In this document: piece by piece, positions 14,239-18,148 of the stretch
Position numbering within the stretch: position 1 is the stretch's first letter
Layout of the letters: the number at the start of each line of letters is the position of its first letter
Assembly: GCA_965657665.1 (NCBI GenBank)
Contig: CBFHPF010000023.1
Location: forward strand, 1-18,148
Length of the DNA: 18,148 nucleotides
Reading direction: 5' to 3'
From: UBA8337 sp965657665
GTDB taxonomy: Bacteria > Pseudomonadota > Alphaproteobacteria > RS24
Position numbers and translations under genes: made by a program
The notes under the pieces: generated by a model
The model's input: only the letters and a program-made list of their open reading frames with translations
Told to the model about the DNA's origin: nothing
Database searches by the model: none

Positions 14239-16401
14239 CTATGGCGTGAAAATGACCCGATTCGCGTCACTTATGATGCGACTTCCGCGAATGGCCGCAA
14301 CAAGTTGCTCCATATGTTCAACATCACGCACTTCGACATCCACTGTTAGCTCACAAAAATCATCATTCAGCTGTATCAAACTGAGATTGGTAATATTGGC
14401 ATCAAAATCGGCAATGGTTTGCGTGATGATGCTCAAAGAACCGGTGCGATTGACGGCCGTCATATCAATGCGGCTGGCAAATAAATCACCCTCATTGACT
14501 TCCCACTGCATCGGCACTTGCCGCTCTAACGGCACATCCAGCACTTGCGGTGCAATGCTGGGATAAACCACCAGGCCGGTGCCGCTGCTCAATACACCGA
14601 CAATCTCGTCACCGGGCAAAGGAAAGCAGTCATCAGCAATTTTTAATGCCGTGCCGCGCATATCACTGCTGAGCGGCAAAATAGACCGGCGGCGCGCGCC
14701 ATCTGATACTTTACGCCCAATCAAACCGCGCATGCCTTCTTTAAAACTATCGCGCTTGCGCTTGACTTTGGGGGGCATAACGGCGAGCAAAACATCAGCC
14801 GCTGAAATATCACCGCGCCCAACATCAAGGCGAAGCAAATCAAGCGTTTCATAGTGCATGACGCCCAGAGCGCGCTCTAACACGCCGCTATCGGCCTCGA
14901 TGCCCTCAGCCGCAAACAGATTGTCAATCATCTGTCCACCAAGCTTGATGTAATCGGCTTCTTCGCGCTCGCGCAAAGCATGGCGAATGGCGGCGCGCGC
15001 CTTACCGGTGATGACATGATGCAGCCAATTTTCCGACGGCAGATTGTTTTCGCCGCGAATAATTTCAATCTCATCGCCGTTCTTTAACAAAGTGCGAAAC
15101 GGTAATTTCAGCCCATTAATACGCACGCCGACACAGCTATTGCCGATAGCCGTGTGCACGGCATAGGCAAAGTCTAACGCCGTTGCGCCGCGCGGCATGG
15201 CAATTAAGCGTCCTTTCGGGGTGAAGCAAAACACCTGATCGGTAAACAATTCCAACTTGGTGTTTTCCAGAAACTCTTCCGCCGTCTCGCCCTTTTGCAA
15301 TTGCTGCACCATATCTTGCAGCCAATTAAACGGCTCGATTTTCTCAATATCCGGTTTTTCGCGCGTGCCTTCTTTATAGAGCCAATGCGCGGCAACGCCT
15401 CTTTCGGCAATATCGTGCATTTGCCGCGAACGAATTTGCACCTCAACACGCTGGCGGTTCGGTCCGATAACCGTTGTATGCAGCGAGCGATAGCCGTTTA
15501 GCTTCGGCGTCGAGATATAATCTTTATAACGGCCCGGCACATATTGGTATGTCTGATGCAAAACGCCCAAAGCGCGATAACAATCATCATCTGTGTCTGT
15601 CACCATGCGATAGCCGAAAATATCCGATAATTGCTCTAGCGAAATCGACTTGTTTTGCATTTTGCGCCAAATGGAAAACGGTCGCTTTTGTCGGCCATAA
15701 ACTTGGGCTTTTATGCCCTTTTCAAGCATTAAGGCAGAAAACGAATAAGCAATTTCTTCAAGCATATCGCCGCTTTGTTCGCTCAATTCACTGAGCCGCT
15801 CAGTCACCAGGGCGCGCGCGTCGCTGTTAAGTACGGCGAAAGATAAATCTTCCAGCTCCTCGCGAAAGTTTTGCATGCCGATGCGACCGGCCAGCGGCGC
15901 ATAAATATCCATTGTCTCTTGCGCGATGCGGCGACGTTTTTCTTCTTTTTCGATAAAATGAAGCGTCCGCATATTGTGCAAACGGTCTGCCAGCTTGACC
16001 AGCAAAATGCGAATATCGCTGGCCGTGGCGACCAACAGCTTGCGAAAGTTTTCGGCTTGCGCCGCGCCTTCTGACGACAATTCCAACAGAGACATTTTCG
16101 TCACGCCATTGACCATATCGGCAATTTCGCGACCGAATAGGTCTTCAATTTCGGTGAACGTCGTCTCGGTATCTTCAATCGTATCGTGCAGCAAAGCCGT
16201 TGCGATACTGGCCGTGTCGAGATGCAAATCAGTGAGAATACCGGCGACCTCTACCGGATGAGAAAAATACGGGTCGCCTGAGGCGCGCTTTTGGTCGCCG
16301 TGTTTTTGCGTGGCGAACACATAAGCGCGGTTGAGCAAGTCTTCATTGGCTTGCGGGTCATAACCGCTGACGCGGTCGACAAGCTCGTATTGGCGCATCA
16401 T
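14239..16401 (-). CDS. rsh: Bifunctional (p)ppGpp synthetase/hydrolase, long RelA-SpoT homologue (Rsh)
   Basis: Makes and degrades the alarmone (p)ppGpp (720 aa). The N-terminal HD hydrolase has His48 (YFSHPVEVA), His72-Asp73 (LLHDTIEDT) and Asp139 (KLADRLHNMRTL), all intact. The synthetase domain has Asp260 in LSDIFGYRMV, GRYKDYISTPKLNGYRSLHTT, and Glu320 in RVEVQIRS. The motif RYKD at 291-294 is the RxKD form that marks bifunctional enzymes rather than RelA-only synthetases (ExDD). The TGS domain spans about 387-450, a helical linker follows, and an ACT domain lies at about 645-715. Intact sites in both domains suggest both activities. The frame is open upstream to a GTG at 16428, but ATG 16401 (MMRQYEL) has a GGGAG site and is the usual alphaproteobacterial start. 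It follows rpoZ by 81 bases, and omega helps form one of the RNA polymerase sites for ppGpp. Confidence 0.95.
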   Translation of the reverse strand: MMRQYELVDRVSGYDPQANEDLLNRAYVFATQKHGDQKRASGDPYFSHPVEVAGILTDLHLDTASIATALLHDTIEDTETTFTEIEDLFGREIADMVNGVTKMSLLELSSEGAAQAENFRKLLVATASDIRILLVKLADRLHNMRTLHFIEKEEKRRRIAQETMDIYAPLAGRIGMQNFREELEDLSFAVLNSDARALVTERLSELSEQSGDMLEEIAYSFSALMLEKGIKAQVYGRQKRPFSIWRKMQNKSISLEQLSDIFGYRMVTDTDDDCYRALGVLHQTYQYVPGRYKDYISTPKLNGYRSLHTTVIGPNRQRVEVQIRSRQMHDIAERGVAAHWLYKEGTREKPDIEKIEPFNWLQDMVQQLQKGETAEEFLENTKLELFTDQVFCFTPKGRLIAMPRGATALDFAYAVHTAIGNSCVGVRINGLKLPFRTLLKNGDEIEIIRGENNLPSENWLHHVITGKARAAIRHALREREEADYIKLGGQMIDNLFAAEGIEADSGVLERALGVMHYETLDLLRLDVGRGDISAADVLLAVMPPKVKRKRDSFKEGMRGLIGRKVSDGARRRSILPLSSDMRGTALKIADDCFPLPGDEIVGVLSSGTGLVVYPSIAPQVLDVPLERQVPMQWEVNEGDLFASRIDMTAVNRTGSLSIITQTIADFDANITNLSLIQLNDDFCELTVDVEVRDVEHMEQLVAAIRGSRIISDANRVIFTP

Positions 16402-16410
16402 GGGCGGGCG

Positions 16411-16415
16411 CTCCC
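16411..16415 (-). promoter_or_regulatory. Ribosome binding site of rsh
   Basis: Minus-strand GGGAG with a nine-base spacer to the ATG at 16401. It lies inside the longer open frame, which decides in favour of 16401 over the GTG at 16428. Confidence 0.65.
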
Positions 16416-16443
16416 GCAAATGTTGCACATCATGCGTATGGAG

Positions 16444-16463
16444 GCGCGAGCCGAAGCGCGCGC
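16444..16463 (-). other. Stable RNA hairpin with UUCG tetraloop in the rpoZ-rsh spacer
   Basis: On the transcript strand the 81-base spacer contains GCGCGCGC-UUCG-GCUCGCGC, an eight-pair stem with one C-U mismatch and a C(UUCG)G loop, which is an exceptionally stable tetraloop class. No U-run follows, so it is not a standard intrinsic terminator. It could block 3' exonucleases, pause the polymerase or alter the rpoZ:rsh ratio. The pairing is seen directly; the role is inference. Confidence 0.5.
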
Positions 16464-16482
16464 GGGTAAAGCGGATATAAGC

Positions 16483-16881
16483 TTACTCGCCGCGGCCATC
16501 ACCTTTGTCTTTCGGACCGGCAGCTTCCAATGATTGCAGCGCGGCGAGAATATCATCTTCGCTCATCTCAACCATTTCTTCGCTTGGGGCGGCGGCGGCA
16601 TCTGCATGCGGCAAGGCCGGCGCGACAATGATATCATCTTCCGGCTCATCAATATCAACCTGCTTTTGCAGCGAGCCGACGAGGTCTTCGCGCACTTCAT
16701 CAGGCACGACTTTTTCATCTGCAATTTCACGCAGCGCAACGACAGTGTTTTTGTCGTTATCGCGCTCAACCAGCAACTCGGCACCGGCCGACATGCCGCG
16801 CGCGCGGTGGGCTGCAAACAGCACCAGTTCAAAACGATTGGTGACTTTGTCGACGCAATCTTCAACGGTTACACGAGCCAT
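16483..16881 (-). CDS. rpoZ: DNA-directed RNA polymerase omega subunit
   Basis: Small subunit (132 aa) that folds around the beta' C-terminus and helps assemble RNA polymerase. The start MARVTVEDCVDKVTNRFELVLFAAHRARGMSAGAELLVERDNDKNTVVALREIADEKV is the conserved omega core. After about residue 70 the protein has an acidic tail (VDIDEPEDDIIVAPAL... SEEMVEMSEDDILAALQSLE), longer than in the 91-aa E. coli protein but usual in length for alphaproteobacteria. A good ribosome binding site, AAAGGATGAG, lies just upstream. Together with rsh downstream it links the polymerase to the stringent response. Confidence 0.95.
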   Translation of the reverse strand: MARVTVEDCVDKVTNRFELVLFAAHRARGMSAGAELLVERDNDKNTVVALREIADEKVVPDEVREDLVGSLQKQVDIDEPEDDIIVAPALPHADAAAAPSEEMVEMSEDDILAALQSLEAAGPKDKGDGRGE

Positions 16882-16905
16882 AATCTCATCCTTTATTCGA
16901 TTTAG

Positions 16906-16933
16906 ATTTTATTTATGCCTGTCGCCCTGTTAG
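16906..16933 (-). promoter_or_regulatory. Candidate promoter of rpoZ (and the downstream block)
   Basis: On the minus strand CTAACA (16933-16928) and TAAAAT (16911-16906) are separated by 16 bases, matching the sigma-70 consensus at 4 of 6 and 5 of 6 positions. Transcription would start about 17 bases before the rpoZ ATG at 16881. The region is A+T-rich compared with its surroundings. This is a motif call only. Confidence 0.35.
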
Positions 16934-16939
16934 CGCAAC

Positions 16940-16958
16940 AAAAAAATGGTTTAATCCA
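16940..16958 (-). terminator. Possible weak intrinsic terminator after folK
   Basis: On the minus strand TGGATTAAACCA (16958-16947) is followed directly by seven T residues (16946-16940). The stem is short and imperfect (TGG/CCA plus partial inner pairing) and it overlaps the folK stop codon, so the call is weak. If real it would reduce read-through from folK into rpoZ. Confidence 0.25.
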
Positions 16959-17454
16959 GTTTTTTCAGGCCTTTGCGCTGCATGGGAGAAAGCTGCGAAA
17001 TGAGCGTTTCGATACATATTTTGGAATGCGGATGCCGCCAGCCGGGCGCAATATCGCGCAGTGGATACAGCACAAAGCCACGCGCCGCCATGCGCGGATG
17101 CGGAATTTGCGCCATCGCGCCATGCACTTCGTCATGATAGCTGACAATATCGATATCCAGCGTGCGCGGCCCCCATTGTAAACGGCGCTGCCGCCCGAAA
17201 GCCGCCTCCAGCGCATGCAGCCGATGCAACAGCGCGACAGCGGGCGTCACGCTGCGCACTGCCACCACCGTATTGATATAATCGCCCTGCGCCGCACCAT
17301 TTACCTTTGGCCCGACCGCAGCCGAGCGATAAAGCGGCGCGCGCGCCACCACATGCGCCCCACAAAGCGGCAAATTATCAATCGCCGCCGCGATAAGCTG
17401 CTGCGAGTTGGCGAAATCGCCGGAAAGATTGCTGCCCAATGCCAGATAAATCAT
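16951..17454 (-). CDS. folK: 2-amino-4-hydroxy-6-hydroxymethyldihydropteridine pyrophosphokinase (FolK)
   Basis: Transfers pyrophosphate from ATP to 6-hydroxymethyl-7,8-dihydropterin in folate synthesis. The 167-aa protein opens MIYLALGSNLSGD, has a substrate-side LYRSAAVGP near residues 41-49, and carries the family signature WGPRTLDIDIVSY at 94-106 with the Mg-binding Asp100 and Asp102. IPHPRMAARGFVLYPLRDIAP (117-137) is the conserved C-terminal block. A GTAGG-like sequence (taggtaggg) precedes the ATG. It is separated from rpoZ by 69 bases and diverges from the glycosylase gene 52 bases away. It is possibly a separate transcript from the rpoZ block. Confidence 0.95.
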   Translation of the reverse strand: MIYLALGSNLSGDFANSQQLIAAAIDNLPLCGAHVVARAPLYRSAAVGPKVNGAAQGDYINTVVAVRSVTPAVALLHRLHALEAAFGRQRRLQWGPRTLDIDIVSYHDEVHGAMAQIPHPRMAARGFVLYPLRDIAPGWRHPHSKICIETLISQLSPMQRKGLKKLD

Positions 17455-17473
17455 GCGCCCTACCTACAAGACT

Positions 17474-17501
17474 TTGTGAATGGGGGCAAACCGCCTATGA
17501 T
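17474..17501 (+). promoter_or_regulatory. Candidate sigma-70-type promoter of the uracil-DNA glycosylase gene
   Basis: TTGTGA (17474-17479) and TATGAT (17496-17501) are separated by 16 bases. The -10 ends only five bases before the ATG at 17507, so initiation would fall at or within a base or two of the start codon and give a leaderless message. This agrees with the absence of a ribosome binding site. Confidence 0.4.
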
Positions 17502-17506
17502 GCGGC

Positions 17507-18148
17507 ATGAGCTCGCCCATCCTTCCTTCTGCCGTATCCTCTGCCCTACCGGAGCATGATTGCCAAATCTGCCCGCGCCTTGCCGCCTATCGGGCCGAAA
17601 ACCACGCCGCGCATGGCGACTGGTTTAACGCGCCCGTGCCGTGCTTTGGCGACCCTGAAGCTGAGTTATTAATCGTCGGCCTCGCGCCCGGCGTGACGGG
17701 GGCTAATCGCACGGGTCGGCCTTTCACCGGCGATTGGGCCGGTGATTTGCTTTATGAGACGCTGGCAAAATTTGGCTTCAGCACCGGCACTTACAACCGA
17801 GAGCATATGATTGGGCATATTGATGACGGGCTGCGGCTCAATAATTGCATGATTACCAATGCGGTGCGCTGTGTGCCGCCGCAAAACAAGCCCATCGGCG
17901 CGGAAATAAACGCCTGCCGCCCTTATTTGGCGGCGCGGCTGGCCAGCCTGCCAAAGCTAAAAATTGTGCTGTCGCTGGGCAAAATTTCGCATGACAGCGT
18001 GCTGCGCGCCGTTAATGAGAGTGTTAATGCGAGTGGCGGCGGTGTGAAGCTGAAAGACGCGCCCTTCGGCCACGCCACCAGCTATGACCTATCTGAATAC
18101 GGCGCAAACTTCACGCTGATGTCGAGCTATCACTGCTCGCGCTACAAC
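17507..18148 (+). CDS. Type 5 uracil-DNA glycosylase (UdgB-like, Fe-S), cut by window edge
   Basis: Base-excision repair enzyme that removes uracil and some other deaminated bases. The 214 codons present run off the right edge. Four cysteines, Cys19 and Cys22 (CQIC) plus Cys122 and Cys137 spaced by 14 residues (AVRCVPPQNKPIGAEINACRPY), match the [4Fe-4S] ligands of family 4 and 5 enzymes. The active-site block GLAPGVTGANRTGRPFTGDWAGDLLYETL starts at residue 58. GLAPG without an acidic catalytic residue, plus GANRTGRPFTGD, points to family 5 rather than family 4 (GEAPG). The second motif is SSYHCSRYN at the edge, with His209. An in-frame TGA lies at 17498-17500 just upstream, and no other in-frame start lies between it and the cysteines, so 17507 is required. 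No Shine-Dalgarno sequence is present. Confidence 0.88.
   Translation, partial: MSSPILPSAVSSALPEHDCQICPRLAAYRAENHAAHGDWFNAPVPCFGDPEAELLIVGLAPGVTGANRTGRPFTGDWAGDLLYETLAKFGFSTGTYNREHMIGHIDDGLRLNNCMITNAVRCVPPQNKPIGAEINACRPYLAARLASLPKLKIVLSLGKISHDSVLRAVNESVNASGGGVKLKDAPFGHATSYDLSEYGANFTLMSSYHCSRYN

Noticed and set aside
16402..16428. GTG start nine codons upstream in rsh
   Set aside because: The GGGAG site lies between it and ATG 16401, and MMRQYEL is the usual N-terminus in the group.
1..18148. Mobile elements, CRISPR arrays, tRNA or rRNA genes, defence or biosynthetic clusters
   Set aside because: No transposase, integrase, spaced direct repeats, tRNA-like folds or unusual gene cluster was seen on either strand. 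The content is core metabolism, transport and repair.

Overview
The window reads as ordinary chromosomal DNA of an alphaproteobacterium. The main evidence is the minus-strand gene order folK - rpoZ - rsh - pyrE - DUF2062 gene - pdxJ - acpS - lepB - rnc - era - recO - parC, a typically alphaproteobacterial arrangement, together with the alphaproteobacterial sequence style of PyrE, RecO and Rsh. A leucyl-transferase (Bpt) and a Tat-exported TRAP transport protein fit the same picture. A marine oligotroph is possible but the sequence does not prove it. I see no rRNA, tRNA, insertion sequence, phage gene, CRISPR array or composition break. No stretch longer than about 100 bases lacks a gene.

Layout. 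Bases 1-163 (minus) hold the first 54 codons of a flavin reductase-type protein, cut by the left edge. A 91-base divergent gap follows. Bases 255-6526 (plus) carry an SLC13-type anion permease with an inserted pair of RCK-C regulatory domains, then bpt, then a complete TRAP transporter of the TakP (2-oxoacid) type: Tat-exported binding protein, small DctQ-type subunit and large DctM-type subunit. A small membrane-anchored protein of unknown function closes this run, three bases behind the DctM gene. Bases 6544-17454 (minus) carry the twelve core genes, with gaps of 24 bases or less or short overlaps, except for 81 bases between rpoZ and rsh and 69 bases between folK and rpoZ. At 17507 a type 5 uracil-DNA glycosylase starts divergently from folK and runs off the right edge.

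How the parts fit. The minus-strand block joins folate synthesis (FolK), RNA polymerase omega (RpoZ), (p)ppGpp control (Rsh), pyrimidine and pyridoxal phosphate synthesis (PyrE, PdxJ), carrier-protein activation (AcpS), protein export (LepB), RNA processing and ribosome maturation (Rnc, Era), recombinational repair (RecO) and chromosome decatenation (ParC). These are housekeeping functions, probably cotranscribed in one or a few units. The plus-strand genes are mainly uptake of small organic or inorganic anions.

I did not find a clearly new system. The best leads are the small protein coupled to the TRAP genes, a UUCG-capped hairpin in the rpoZ-rsh spacer, a possibly leaderless glycosylase transcript, and the DUF2062 membrane protein inside the core operon.
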